Origin: Veillonella seminalis
Lineage (GTDB): Bacteria > Bacillota > Negativicutes > Veillonellales > Veillonellaceae
Direction of reading: 5' to 3'
Assembly: GCF_003992065.1 (NCBI RefSeq)
Contig: NZ_RQUZ01000004.1
Span: 108,057 to 172,056, forward strand
DNA length: 64,000 nucleotides
Positions 36,961 to 45,883 of this stretch are shown here, piece after piece (the first letter of the stretch is position 1; each line of letters opens with the position of its first letter). Made by a program: the position numbers and the translations under genes. The notes beneath the pieces were generated by a model. That model was not told where the DNA came from. It searched no databases and saw nothing but the letters and a program-made list of their open reading frames with translations.

Positions 36961-36989
36961 ATTATATCAAAAATATTCGTTTCGTGCAA
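36961..36989 (-). promoter_or_regulatory. Promoter of the symporter leader
   Basis: TTGCAC (36984-36989), 17 bases, TATAAT (36961-36966) on the minus strand. The transcript would start near 36954. Confidence 0.75.
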
Positions 36990-37036
36990 ACTTCCTATAG
37001 AATGATAAATTATACGTTTTTATAATAGTTTATACA

Positions 37037-37083
37037 AAAAGGACATCTGTCGCGTGCTCATAGCACGGAAGAGGTCCTTTAAA
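37037..37083 (-). terminator. Terminator after moeA
   Basis: AAAGGACATCT pairs with AGAGGTCCTTT, and the loop holds GTGCT/AGCAC. The minus-strand end is TCCTTTTTG. It separates moeA from the symporter unit. Confidence 0.75.
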
Positions 37084-37090
37084 TACGTAC

Positions 37091-38383
37091 TTATTCGTGT
37101 GCCTTCAGCAGTGAAACGGCTACTAAATCGCCCACTTCATAGCTATGTTGACCCTGTTCGAGTTTGGCCATACCGTTGGCATGCGCCAGCCCCAATAAGG
37201 CACTGGATGTGAAAACACGATTCGGCATAAAAACGGCTTCGCCCGATTCACAAGTAATTGCCCCTTGCACATAGCGGTCGAACGGATTTTTCTTATGAAT
37301 GGCACTGCCCAGTTTTAACATAACAACCGGTAATAGAATATCACGACGCCCCTGCAAACTGCGTAATACCGGAAACACAAGCAAATGATACGTGTTATAA
37401 GCGGCTGTCGGGTTACCAGAAAGCCCCAAGCAGAATGTAAACGCCCCGTTTTCACGACGAATTACCCCGCCATACGAAGCGGCACCGGGCCACATAAAGA
37501 GACGATCATAAAGCTTTTCAGCCCCCAATGCTTCGTAAATAGCCGGCATGGAATCAAAAAGCCCTACAGACACACCGCCGGTGCTGATAATTAATTCTGC
37601 ATCAGCAGCCAATTCACGAATCGTTTCAATTTCTTCATCGAGCTTTTCAGGATCGTCACTCACATGATGCGTTTTAAATGAGGTAACGCCTTGCTCCTGC
37701 AATAAACCTTGGAGCATATAAAGATTCGAGTTATAAATTTGAGACCCTTGCAAGGTTTCCGTAAGTGGCACTACTTCTCGGCCCGACGTGAGTACAACAA
37801 CCTTAGGCTGTTTATACACGGCTAGTTCTCTATGTCCGAGCCCGGCGGCTACGGATAGGCGACCGGCGTCCAAAACAACGCCCGCTTCCATCAAACGGTC
37901 GCCTGCAACACACTCTTCCCCTTCAGGAATAATATTTTCACCTTTTTGAATAACGCCGTTTACCAGAATATCGTAACCGAACGGATCCATCACGTCACGC
38001 ACTTGGGATTGTTGCAAAGGAATACCGTCGTCAGAGCACAATCGCCATCGTTCCTGCATAATGATGGTATCACAATCATCCGGAACCGGCGCCCCTGTCA
38101 TAATGCGTACCGCTTCCCCTTCAAGGACCTTGCCTTCGTATCGTTCACCGGCACCGATTGTAGCCACAATAGTAAACTGCGAACGGCCTTCACTGTGTAC
38201 AATCGCATAACCGTCATAAGGAGCCTTACGAAACGGTGGAATACTTGTCTTAGCCGTCAGCTCAGTGCCCAATACACGTCCTAACGCTTTTTCCAACGGG
38301 ATTTGTTCTATCTCTCTGGCCGGTACTTGTGCTACCAAGTCCAACAACTTTGTTCTCGCCGCTTCTACCGTAATGCCTTCCAT
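37091..38383 (-). CDS. moeA: Molybdopterin molybdenumtransferase
   Basis: 430 residues. MoeA inserts molybdate into adenylylated molybdopterin. Visible landmarks are IPPFRKAPYDGYAI, MTGAPVPDDCDTIIMQE, VLTSGREVVPL, ISTGGVSVGLFD and LGLSGNPTAAYNTY. The C-terminal domain IV follows. GAGGAGG lies upstream of the ATG. It is in the same direction as, and about 30 bases after, the mobAB fusion, and serves the nearby formate dehydrogenase. Confidence 0.94.
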   Translation of the reverse strand: MEGITVEAARTKLLDLVAQVPAREIEQIPLEKALGRVLGTELTAKTSIPPFRKAPYDGYAIVHSEGRSQFTIVATIGAGERYEGKVLEGEAVRIMTGAPVPDDCDTIIMQERWRLCSDDGIPLQQSQVRDVMDPFGYDILVNGVIQKGENIIPEGEECVAGDRLMEAGVVLDAGRLSVAAGLGHRELAVYKQPKVVVLTSGREVVPLTETLQGSQIYNSNLYMLQGLLQEQGVTSFKTHHVSDDPEKLDEEIETIRELAADAELIISTGGVSVGLFDSMPAIYEALGAEKLYDRLFMWPGAASYGGVIRRENGAFTFCLGLSGNPTAAYNTYHLLVFPVLRSLQGRRDILLPVVMLKLGSAIHKKNPFDRYVQGAITCESGEAVFMPNRVFTSSALLGLAHANGMAKLEQGQHSYEVGDLVAVSLLKAHE

Positions 38384-38415
38384 ACGGTCACCTCCTCAGC
38401 CTGTTATAGGCTGTC

Positions 38416-39768
38416 TTAATTAAAAAATACCTCCGTCACCAGCCATTTTGCCAATGACTCTATATCAGCCAATGAATATACAGCTACGCCATTTACAGCT
38501 TGTGAATTCTGCTTTGATGATGCCTCACTGCTTTCACTCGCAGCTACTGATTCGTTATCAACCTTCAAATACTCAGTATCGCTATTTCCGTTCATATACA
38601 CGACAGACAATAAATTATCAACCGGCGTAATACAATTTTCAAAATCAGCCGGATAATCTGTAACTACTTCAATAATCGGCTCAACACCGCGACTGCGTGT
38701 TTCCAAAACGGCTATATCCACCGGCAATTGTTCTGCCAATGTCATTAAATCCGTCTTTTGGCCCGTGTGGCTTAAAATAGCATACCCTTCCGGACCGGCA
38801 ATCGCAACCGCTTTTGCCCCCGCCTTATCGGCCTTCCAAGTATCGGTACCTTCCGTATCCATGGTAAAACCGTGGCCGTCGCTTTTCACATACCCCACTT
38901 CATAGCCGAGTTTTTGTAAAGCATCAATTAAACGAGTACTCACCTCGGTTTTGCCGGTCTTCGACTGCTTGGCTACAACGGAAATAACAGGCTTTTTACG
39001 CGTACTGTTATAGAACAAAGCCCGAATCGCTTTATATTCGTTGTACGTATTGATATTTTTATAGGCATACGCTTTATCCGTCACATCCACATATTCCGTT
39101 TCACAATGGTCATAAATGGCACGCAGACGGCGCTCACCTTTACGCAATAATTTTATGATAACCGGCAAACAACGCGTACTATATAAAGCCCCCAGCGGTT
39201 CCAAGCGCCCGTTAATAGTCGGCACAATGCAATCTACGGCCTTCTGCCCCAACCTGGTGCGTAACTTTGTTACATCGCCAAAATCAAAATTATCAAACAA
39301 AGGCATATCCACTGATACGGCCAGATACGCATCACAAGGGCCTTCACTGAGACCGGCTGCCAAACCGCCTAACGGTCCGCAAGGCTCTCCTTGATCGGCC
39401 GTCAAATAAATTGACAACGTCCGTTCTTCTTCAACCACCCATTCAAGTCGATGAATCTGATGAGGCTCCACGGCAGTCAGCTCTTCTTCAGTGAGTCGCA
39501 CACGCCCACTTCTATCTGACAAAGGATGCATAGCATATAACTCGCCCGGCAATGTTCGCAAATCTACCGGTTGATTACCGGCAATTACAATATGTGAAAA
39601 AGCAAAGGACCTCGCCCGAATCATGAGCGAGGTCAAAAGTGTGCCTTCTTGCCAAGGCAACGCTGCTTTGTCACGTCCCATGCGAGTACTTTGACCGCCG
39701 CATACTATGAGTAGCCCCATATCATGTAAACGGTTTATATCTGTACGTTCTAATAAAAGACGTTTCAT
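38416..39768 (-). CDS. mobAB: MobA-MobB fusion protein
   Basis: 450 residues in two parts. The N-terminal half (about 20-235) is a MobA-like nucleotidyltransferase with LLIVCGGQSTRMGRDKAALPW and GPLGGLAAGL, which attaches GMP to molybdopterin. The C-terminal half (about 260-450) is MobB-like: VISVVAKQSKTGKTEVSTRL is its P-loop region, lacking the first Gly of the usual Walker A, and HGFTMDTEGTDTWKADKAGA is typical. MobA contains an insertion of about 50 residues around HPLSDRSGRVRLTEEE. The ATG at 39768 follows GGAG at six bases. Confidence 0.88.
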   Translation of the reverse strand: MKRLLLERTDINRLHDMGLLIVCGGQSTRMGRDKAALPWQEGTLLTSLMIRARSFAFSHIVIAGNQPVDLRTLPGELYAMHPLSDRSGRVRLTEEELTAVEPHQIHRLEWVVEEERTLSIYLTADQGEPCGPLGGLAAGLSEGPCDAYLAVSVDMPLFDNFDFGDVTKLRTRLGQKAVDCIVPTINGRLEPLGALYSTRCLPVIIKLLRKGERRLRAIYDHCETEYVDVTDKAYAYKNINTYNEYKAIRALFYNSTRKKPVISVVAKQSKTGKTEVSTRLIDALQKLGYEVGYVKSDGHGFTMDTEGTDTWKADKAGAKAVAIAGPEGYAILSHTGQKTDLMTLAEQLPVDIAVLETRSRGVEPIIEVVTDYPADFENCITPVDNLLSVVYMNGNSDTEYLKVDNESVAASESSEASSKQNSQAVNGVAVYSLADIESLAKWLVTEVFFN

Positions 39769-39799
39769 AAATAACTCCATTAATTCATTCGTGGCCGAT

Positions 39800-40336
39800 T
39801 TAACTGTGCGTTGAACGAATTCCTCTCATAATGCGGTTATAGAACAATACAATAACCAACATATTAATAATTAATTCCGGCACCATGTAACTGGCATTAT
39901 AAATCATAGAATACATCCATGGATTTTGACCGGCCGGTGCATATGATGCGAATACGACGGCTCCCGATATAACGGTGAAAACCCAGCGCAATACACACCC
40001 GGCAGTAACGCCCCAAACGGCTCCGGCCCGACTGTTACCAAAGAAACCGGCAACCCCGATGGCACCGTAGCCTAAAATATAATCCAATAAGATGCTCAAA
40101 TAGTGAAGCGAAAATTTGAAGCCCAGTAAAAAGTCGATTATGCCGTAAGCCATACAGGTAATGACGCCCCATTTACCACCCCAACGAATGGCAAAAATAA
40201 TAAGCGGTACCAAATTGGCTGCATTCACCGAACCGCCTTGCGGCATTTGAAACAGGACTACAAAATGCAGTACATATGCGATTGCAATTGATAAACCCGC
40301 TTCCACCAACATTCTTGTACGTTGTTTTTGTTCCAT
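39800..40336 (-). CDS. thiT: Thiamine-specific ECF transporter S component ThiT
   Basis: 178 residues, six hydrophobic helices. The motif MPQGGSVNAANLVPLIIFAIRWG (MPQGGSV... LVPLIIFA) is the ThiT signature, and the C-terminal region with NPWMYSMIYNASYMVPE fits the thiamine-binding residues. It works with a shared ECF energising module encoded elsewhere. GGGAGG precedes the ATG. I saw no TPP riboswitch in the leader. Confidence 0.9.
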   Translation of the reverse strand: MEQKQRTRMLVEAGLSIAIAYVLHFVVLFQMPQGGSVNAANLVPLIIFAIRWGGKWGVITCMAYGIIDFLLGFKFSLHYLSILLDYILGYGAIGVAGFFGNSRAGAVWGVTAGCVLRWVFTVISGAVVFASYAPAGQNPWMYSMIYNASYMVPELIINMLVIVLFYNRIMRGIRSTHS

Positions 40337-40436
40337 AAATATCCTCCCGACCTTCGGCCGTTATTACAACAACTGTAAAGATATAGTTTGCGTTCTCCTT
40401 AAGCTTTTTTACCCAATTGCTTGCAAATATAGTTTA

Positions 40437-40466
40437 ATTATACCGCTTGACCGTTCTATAAATCAA
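40437..40466 (-). promoter_or_regulatory. Likely thiT promoter
   Basis: TTGATT (40461-40466) and TATAAT (40437-40442) on the minus strand are 18 bases apart. Confidence 0.6.
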
Positions 40467-40507
40467 CTCAATCGACTTTTTTACAAATAGTCGATACTTC
40501 ATTTACA

Positions 40508-40549
40508 AAACCCGAACATTAAAATGCTATATAAATTATACCGTTCGAG
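40508..40549. promoter_or_regulatory. Inverted CGAAC motifs resembling a PurR box pair
   Basis: AAACCCGAACATT (CGAAC core 40513-40517) and the inverted GTTCG (40543-40547) lie between thiT and guaC, just upstream of the guaC -35. Firmicute PurBoxes have the core CCGAAC and occur as spaced inverted pairs. The second copy is degenerate outside its core. Confidence 0.4.
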
Positions 40550-40555
40550 TTAGGC

Positions 40556-40584
40556 TTGCAAAAGCACCATCTTTCCTATATAAT
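40556..40584 (+). promoter_or_regulatory. guaC promoter
   Basis: TTGCAA (40556-40561), 17 bases, TATAAT (40579-40584). Transcription would begin near 40591. Confidence 0.75.
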
Positions 40585-40622
40585 GTCTAATGGATTTTTA
40601 TGTTATGACAAGGAGGCCTTCC

Positions 40623-41609
40623 ATGATTAATACAACAAACATTTTTGATTATGAAGACATTCAGTTAATCCCGAATAAATGTATTGTTAACAGCCGCAGT
40701 GAATGTGATACTTCAGTAAAACTCGGCAATCGCACATTCCGTTTACCGGTTGTACCGGCCAACATGCAGACGATTATTGATGAAGAATTGGCTGAAAAAT
40801 TAGCCCGCAACAATTATTTCTACATCATGCACCGTTTTGCCCCGCACACTCGTCTTGATTTTATTAAACGTATGAAAGAGCAAGGCTTATTTGCATCTAT
40901 CAGTATTGGTGTAAAAAAAGAAGAGTTTGATTTCGTCGATGAAATTAAAGCAGCCGGTCTTTCCCCTGAATATATCACTATCGATATTGCTCACGGTCAT
41001 TCCAACTCCGTAATTGAAATGATTCAGCATATTAAGAAACAGTTACCTGAAAGCTTCGTTATTGCCGGTAACGTTGGTACCCCTGAAGCTGTTCGTGAAC
41101 TTGAAAACGCCGGCGCTGACGCTACTAAAGTAGGTATCGGACCCGGTAAAGTATGTATCACTAAATTAAAAACCGGTTTTGGTACCGGCGGTTGGCAATT
41201 ATCCGCTGTTCGTTGGTGCACCAAAGCGGCTACTAAACCTGTTATCGCTGACGGCGGTATCCGCGACCATGGCGACATTGCTAAATCTATTCGTTTCGGT
41301 GCCACTTTTGTTATGATCGGTTCCCTTTTCGCAGGTCATACCGAATCTCCGGGTAAAGAAGTTGAAATCGATGGCAAACCATACAAAGAATACTTTGGTT
41401 CTGCTTCCGAATCTCAAAAAGGTGAACGTAAAAACGTTGAAGGTAAAAAAATGTACATTCCTTCCAAAGGCAGCCTTTTCGATACCTTAACTGAAATGGA
41501 ACAAGACTTACAGTCCTCTATCTCCTATGCCGGCGGTAATAACTTGACCGCGATTAGAAAAGTGGACTATGTAATCGTTAAGAACTCGATATTTAATGGG
41601 GATCGCTAA
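40623..41609 (+). CDS. guaC: GMP reductase
   Basis: 328 residues of the IMPDH/GMPR barrel without CBS domains, the type found in Firmicutes. [21 protein letters not shown] carries the catalytic Cys loop, [20 protein letters not shown] the phosphate site, and [10 protein letters not shown] the N-terminal loop. It deaminates GMP to IMP with NADPH. The ATG at 40623 has AAGGAGG upstream; the frame open to 40590 begins at or before the predicted transcription start. A small hairpin (GTAGC/GCTAC) follows the gene. Confidence 0.93.
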   Translation: MINTTNIFDYEDIQLIPNKCIVNSRSECDTSVKLGNRTFRLPVVPANMQTIIDEELAEKLARNNYFYIMHRFAPHTRLDFIKRMKEQGLFASISIGVKKEEFDFVDEIKAAGLSPEYITIDIAHGHSNSVIEMIQHIKKQLPESFVIAGNVGTPEAVRELENAGADATKVGIGPGKVCITKLKTGFGTGGWQLSAVRWCTKAATKPVIADGGIRDHGDIAKSIRFGATFVMIGSLFAGHTESPGKEVEIDGKPYKEYFGSASESQKGERKNVEGKKMYIPSKGSLFDTLTEMEQDLQSSISYAGGNNLTAIRKVDYVIVKNSIFNGDR

Positions 41610-41679
41610 GTCACAATAGGCGAAGCCCTACTGTAGCCTGATGCTACATACATAAAATTAGGACTGGCCGCATCAAGAC

Positions 41680-42547
41680 TTACGCCTCAACGTTTCTAGT
41701 CAATAATTCTTCTAGCATACGCGTATCATAGTGGCTCATAAACACTGTTGTGTCTCTATCAATGGTTTTAATGGCCGCCATATCTTCTTCGGTAAGGTTA
41801 AAGTCAAATACGTCAAGGTTCTGTGCCATGCGTTTAGGGCTGGAGCTCTTGGCGAGACACACAATGCCGCGCTGCAACTGCCAACGAATCATGATTTGAG
41901 CCGTTGATTTGTTATATTTTTTACCGATTTCTTCCAAGATAGGATTCGTAAAAATACCATCTTTACCGCGCACAAAAGCGGCCCAAGATTCCGTCTGCAC
42001 CCCATGAGCTTCCATATTGGCACGAGCAAATTCCTGTTGAAAATACGGATGGATTTCTATCTGATCGACTTGCGGCTTAATTTCATTAAATGCAATGAGG
42101 TCGTTTAAACGATCCGGATAAAAATTACTTACCCCGATAGCACGCAATTTACCGGCCTTATATGCTTCTTCCAAAGCACGGTAAGCGCCGTAATAATCAT
42201 TATATGGCTGATGGAGAAGCATAAGATCAAGATAGTCAAGCTTCATACGTTTTAACGTATCATCAATGGCTGCTTTGGCTTTTTCATAGCCATAGTTATT
42301 GAACCAAATCTTTGTAGTCACGAAAACTTCGTCACGTGGTACCGATGTAGCATTCACAGCTTCGCCCACTTCGTTTTCATTTCCATACAAACGAGCCGTA
42401 TCAATGTGACGATAACCCGCATCAAGGGCATCCAATACGGCTTGTTTCGTGTCTTGCCTTCGGAATTAAATAGGTCCCGAAGGCAAGAATTGGCATTTTT
42501 ACACCATTATTTGAGATTACATGATCTTTTACATTGTTACTTTCCAT
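41680..42547 (-). pseudogene. Aldo/keto reductase with a frameshift near the N-terminus
   Basis: The start at 42547 (GGAGTGAG upstream) gives MESNNVKDHVISNNGVKMPI and LAFGTYLIPKA, then runs into a stop. The next frame continues with QDTKQAVLDALDAGYRHIDTARLYGN to the end. The total of 868 bases is one more than a multiple of three, so a one-base insertion (or two-base loss) near 42480 explains it; repaired, the protein would be about 288 residues, normal for AKRs. The catalytic Asp-Tyr-Lys-His set is present (HIDTARLYGN, TTKIW, LLHQP). Whether it is a real mutation or a sequence error is open. Confidence 0.85.
42453..42487. repeat. 11-bp inverted repeat at the frameshift site
   Basis: CTTGCCTTCGG (42453-42463) and CCGAAGGCAAG (42477-42487) are perfect inverted copies with a 13-base spacer inside the coding region. 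One arm coincides with the frame change. Confidence 0.85.
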
Positions 42548-42659
42548 GTTCTCTCACTCCTATCGCTAAAAAAATTATTATGCTTAAATAGTTGCTATAT
42601 ATTACCTATATATAGTATTACGCTTACAAATGAAAATATTCAAGTGTTTTGTAAAAAAT

Positions 42660-42692
42660 AAAGGCTATTTAATTTAGTCAAATTAAATAGCC
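42660..42692 (-). terminator. Terminator after the crotonase gene
   Basis: A perfect 13-bp stem, GGCTATTTAATTT and AAATTAAATAGCC, four-base loop. On the minus strand it is followed by TTTATTTTTTAC. Confidence 0.85.
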
Positions 42693-42706
42693 CCTCAATT
42701 AATGCC

Positions 42707-43498
42707 TTATTTACCCTGGAAGTTAGGACGACGGCGTTCTGCAAAGGCACGTACACCTTCTTTGAAGTCTTCCGAGAAGCCCAAGGTTGTTTGTAAATGA
42801 ACTTCCAACTTAGCATACTCATCCCAACCGCTGAATACGCTGGCCCACATCATTTCTTTCATCGCCTTAAAAGATAATTCAGGACCTTTAGCCAAGCGGG
42901 CACACAGACGATCTGTCGTTTTTATCAATAATTCCGGTTCGCACACTTTGTAGACAAAACCGTAATCTTTAGCTTTTTCTGCAGTTACCGCTTCACCGGT
43001 CATGGCAAGTTGCATAGCACGATTCATACCAATAGCACGAGTCAACAAGAACATACCGCCCGCATCGGGAGCAAGACCTACGTTAACGAAAGCCTGGATA
43101 AAACGGCTGTTGGTAGAAGCTACACACATGTCGGCAGCCAAAACCATGTTAAAGGCTGCACCGGCTACAGCGCCGTCCGTACTCATAACAACCGGTTTTG
43201 ACATTTTTTTCATAGCAAAGGAAATTTGCATAACCAATTCGGCAATAGCCACCAAAGACTGTTGGTCGTTTTCTTCTACGGCACGTTTCATTTCCGACAA
43301 ATCGCCACCGACGGAAAACACCTTACCAACCGCATTGATTAAGAGTACGCGTGCTTCCGGATCCGCTTCGGTTCGTTCAATGGCATCGAGGATTTCATTA
43401 CACATAGGAATGTTAAATCCGTTCTGCACTTCCGGACGATTAAAGGTAATTGTTGCGATTTTGTTAGTTACTGAATACAAAATATTGGTATATTCCAT
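42707..43498 (-). CDS. Enoyl-CoA hydratase/isomerase (crotonase) family protein
   Basis: 263 residues. ATITFNRPEVQNGFN, the oxyanion-hole segments FSVGGDLSEM and DGAVAGAAFNMVLAADM, and VGLAPDAGGMFLLTRAIG show the crotonase fold. The position before VGLAPD, often Glu in hydratases, is hydrophobic (QAFVNVGL), so an isomerase or other crotonase activity is possible. GGAG precedes the ATG. The gene stands alone. Confidence 0.88.
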   Translation of the reverse strand: MEYTNILYSVTNKIATITFNRPEVQNGFNIPMCNEILDAIERTEADPEARVLLINAVGKVFSVGGDLSEMKRAVEENDQQSLVAIAELVMQISFAMKKMSKPVVMSTDGAVAGAAFNMVLAADMCVASTNSRFIQAFVNVGLAPDAGGMFLLTRAIGMNRAMQLAMTGEAVTAEKAKDYGFVYKVCEPELLIKTTDRLCARLAKGPELSFKAMKEMMWASVFSGWDEYAKLEVHLQTTLGFSEDFKEGVRAFAERRRPNFQGK

Positions 43499-43879
43499 TG
43501 ATTACTCCATTTCTAATACTCGGAAACAAAAGCCTTCCTTATATTACCTAAATTACAGGATTCTAAAAAGTGCCCTCTCAAACTTTATCTACTACTTTGT
43601 TATTAGTATACCGAATTTATTCGATAATGAAAAGAGGCAAAGTCACGGCATATTTACGTTTCCGCCATTTTTATATAAACATTTCGTTGATTTTTCATTA
43701 ATAATAACTATTTAATTATTAGTACATCTTTTCTTGATAGTTGACCCGGCTTTCCAAGATTTTTCTATTTTCCCCAGAAATACAGACTATTATTTCGCAT
43801 TATAGATTCATACACGAATAAATCATAAATAATATCATATTAATGATTATTGCTCGTATTTTTCCTTCAAATATGACAA

Positions 43880-43918
43880 TTAATTTTATTATTACAATTC
43901 TTTTACAAATACTTTACC
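43880..43918 (+). promoter_or_regulatory. Pho-box-like array of TTTACA repeats upstream of phoA
   Basis: Four hexamers at 11-base intervals: TTAATT (43880), ATTACA (43891), TTTACA (43902) and TTTACC (43913), each separated by five bases. This matches the spacing of the Bacillus PhoP-binding repeats (TT[AC]ACA). A possible -10 (TATCTT, 43931-43936) lies 12 bases downstream. The remaining gap 43499-43879 is AT-rich and shows no gene. Confidence 0.6.
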
Positions 43919-44005
43919 GCCTTTTTTCTGTATCTTTTTTTAGCACTTTGTTAGGATAAAGAGAGCAGAAGTTCATTTTTATTTGATACATTAGGAGGTA
44001 TTTTC

Positions 44006-45856
44006 ATGAACGGAAAGCAGCATTTACGTAAAATGGTATTTTTTGCTTTAGCAGGTGCCTTAGCGTTCGGTCTTAGTACGCCCGCAGTACAAGCAGCAGC
44101 TCCTGCAGTAACTGTAAGTTCTCAAGCAAACTTACCTAGCACGGCTGTGACAAATAACGCAATTAAAGTAATGCCTATTAACCAAGCAAAATTCTGGCAG
44201 GGTCAACGTTTTGACTTTGAAGTGGAATTACCACTCACTACCAAAGAAGTAGCTGTAACAGTTAACGGTGAAGACGCTAGCAAAGTTTTCAAACAAGACG
44301 CTACAATTACTCAATACGCTGATCACATTTCCTATCGCATCAACGATGTATCTTTCAAAGATACCGGCGACAAACGCGTTAACGTAGTAGCTAATACAGC
44401 ACAAGGCGCTATCAAACAAACAGCTAACTACAAAGTCGTTAATGAAAAAGCTCAAAAGAAAGCTAAAAACGTTATCCTCTTCATTGGCGACGGCATGAGC
44501 ATGCAAGCCAAAGAAGTAGCTCGTATCCTTTCCAAAGGCATGAGCGACGGTAAATTCAACGACGTATTAGCTATGGAAAAAATGCCAAACATGGCTCTCA
44601 TCACTACTTCCGGCTATGACTCTATCGTTACTGACTCCGCAAATAGTGCATCCGCTTATAACACAGGTAATAAATCTGTTGTTAACGCTATGGGCGTTTA
44701 TGAAAACAGCACTCCGGATCCATTGGACGATCCAAAAGTAGAAAATATTTCTGAAATTCTTTCTCGCGCGAAAGATATGTCCTACGGTATGGTAACAACT
44801 GCGGCTGTAACTGACGCAACTCCTGCAGCCGTAACTGCACATACTCGTCGTCGTGGCGAACAGAACTTCATTGCAACGGACTTCTTAAATCGTAAAAACC
44901 CACCGGCCGTTGTATTGGGCGGCGGTGCTCAATTCTTCTTACCATTGGATACCCCGGGCTCCAAACGTAAAGATAACGTAAACGTAATTCAAGAATTCAA
45001 GAACAAAGGTTACCAATTTGCCGGTACCAAAACTGAATTGGCTCAAACTACAGCTGACAAACCAATCCTCGGTTTATTCACTATGAATACCATGAACGTT
45101 TACATGGACCGTGCATTCTTACCTCAGAACCCAACCGTTCTTAAAGGTTTCAATGATCAGCCAGGTCTTTTAGATATGACTAAAAAAGCGGTAGACGTAT
45201 TAGAAAAGAACCCTAACGGTTTCTTCCTTATGTCCGAAGCTGGCTCCATTGACAAACAATTACATACAATGGATTGGCAACGTTCCGCTTATGACACTAT
45301 CGAATTTGACCAAACCATCAAATGGGCTCAGGACTACTCCAAAGCTCACGGCGACAATACTTTAATTATCGTAGTAGCTGACCATGCTCACGGTATCAGT
45401 ATTACCGGTACTTATAGCGAAAAAGACGGCAAAGTGGGTCGTGAAGCAGTTCGTGTATACGGTGACGCAGGCTGGCCTACATTCGTCGATGCTAACCGCG
45501 ACGGCTTCCCTGATAACCCTGATGCTGATGTAACCTTGGCCGTTCAATACGCTAACTCCCCAGATCATTATGAAAACTATCGTTTCCAAAATACGCCAAC
45601 CGATCCTGCTACGGCCGGTAAAGATGGTCTTGTAATCGCTAACCCTAAACGTGCTCCACAGGGTGCTCGCTTAGTACAAGGCGACTTGCCTACAACTACC
45701 GGTGAAACCAGCGAAGTTCACTCCGCTGACGATGTAGTACTCATGGCTCAAGGCCCTGGTTCCGAATACTTCCACGGCGTTATGGATAACACTGAAGTAT
45801 TCTTCGGTATCCTCCGTGCCCTTGGCGTTGACGGCAACAAAGATAACACTAAATAA
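44006..45856 (+). CDS. phoA: Alkaline phosphatase (secreted)
   Basis: 616 residues. A signal peptide (1-31, cut after VQA or AAA) exports it. Residues about 50-145 form an extra N-terminal beta domain. The catalytic domain begins at VILFIGDGMS (metal Asp) and has VTDSANSASAYNTG with nucleophile Ser211, EAGSIDKQLHTMDW, VVADHAHG and the late His in SEVHSADDV. It hydrolyses phosphomonoesters using zinc and magnesium. TAGGAGG precedes the start, and a Pho-box-like array lies upstream. It heads a four-gene cluster. Confidence 0.93.
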   Translation: MNGKQHLRKMVFFALAGALAFGLSTPAVQAAAPAVTVSSQANLPSTAVTNNAIKVMPINQAKFWQGQRFDFEVELPLTTKEVAVTVNGEDASKVFKQDATITQYADHISYRINDVSFKDTGDKRVNVVANTAQGAIKQTANYKVVNEKAQKKAKNVILFIGDGMSMQAKEVARILSKGMSDGKFNDVLAMEKMPNMALITTSGYDSIVTDSANSASAYNTGNKSVVNAMGVYENSTPDPLDDPKVENISEILSRAKDMSYGMVTTAAVTDATPAAVTAHTRRRGEQNFIATDFLNRKNPPAVVLGGGAQFFLPLDTPGSKRKDNVNVIQEFKNKGYQFAGTKTELAQTTADKPILGLFTMNTMNVYMDRAFLPQNPTVLKGFNDQPGLLDMTKKAVDVLEKNPNGFFLMSEAGSIDKQLHTMDWQRSAYDTIEFDQTIKWAQDYSKAHGDNTLIIVVADHAHGISITGTYSEKDGKVGREAVRVYGDAGWPTFVDANRDGFPDNPDADVTLAVQYANSPDHYENYRFQNTPTDPATAGKDGLVIANPKRAPQGARLVQGDLPTTTGETSEVHSADDVVLMAQGPGSEYFHGVMDNTEVFFGILRALGVDGNKDNTK

Positions 45857-45883
45857 TTTCTAACAAGGATGTGACTAGGAACA

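Noticed and set aside
40337..40622. TPP riboswitch before thiT
   Set aside because: The THI-box motifs CTGAGA and ACCTGATC were not found on the minus strand.
43002..43715. Plus-strand frame of 237 codons over the crotonase gene
   Set aside because: It is the antisense of a well-supported gene and has no family features.
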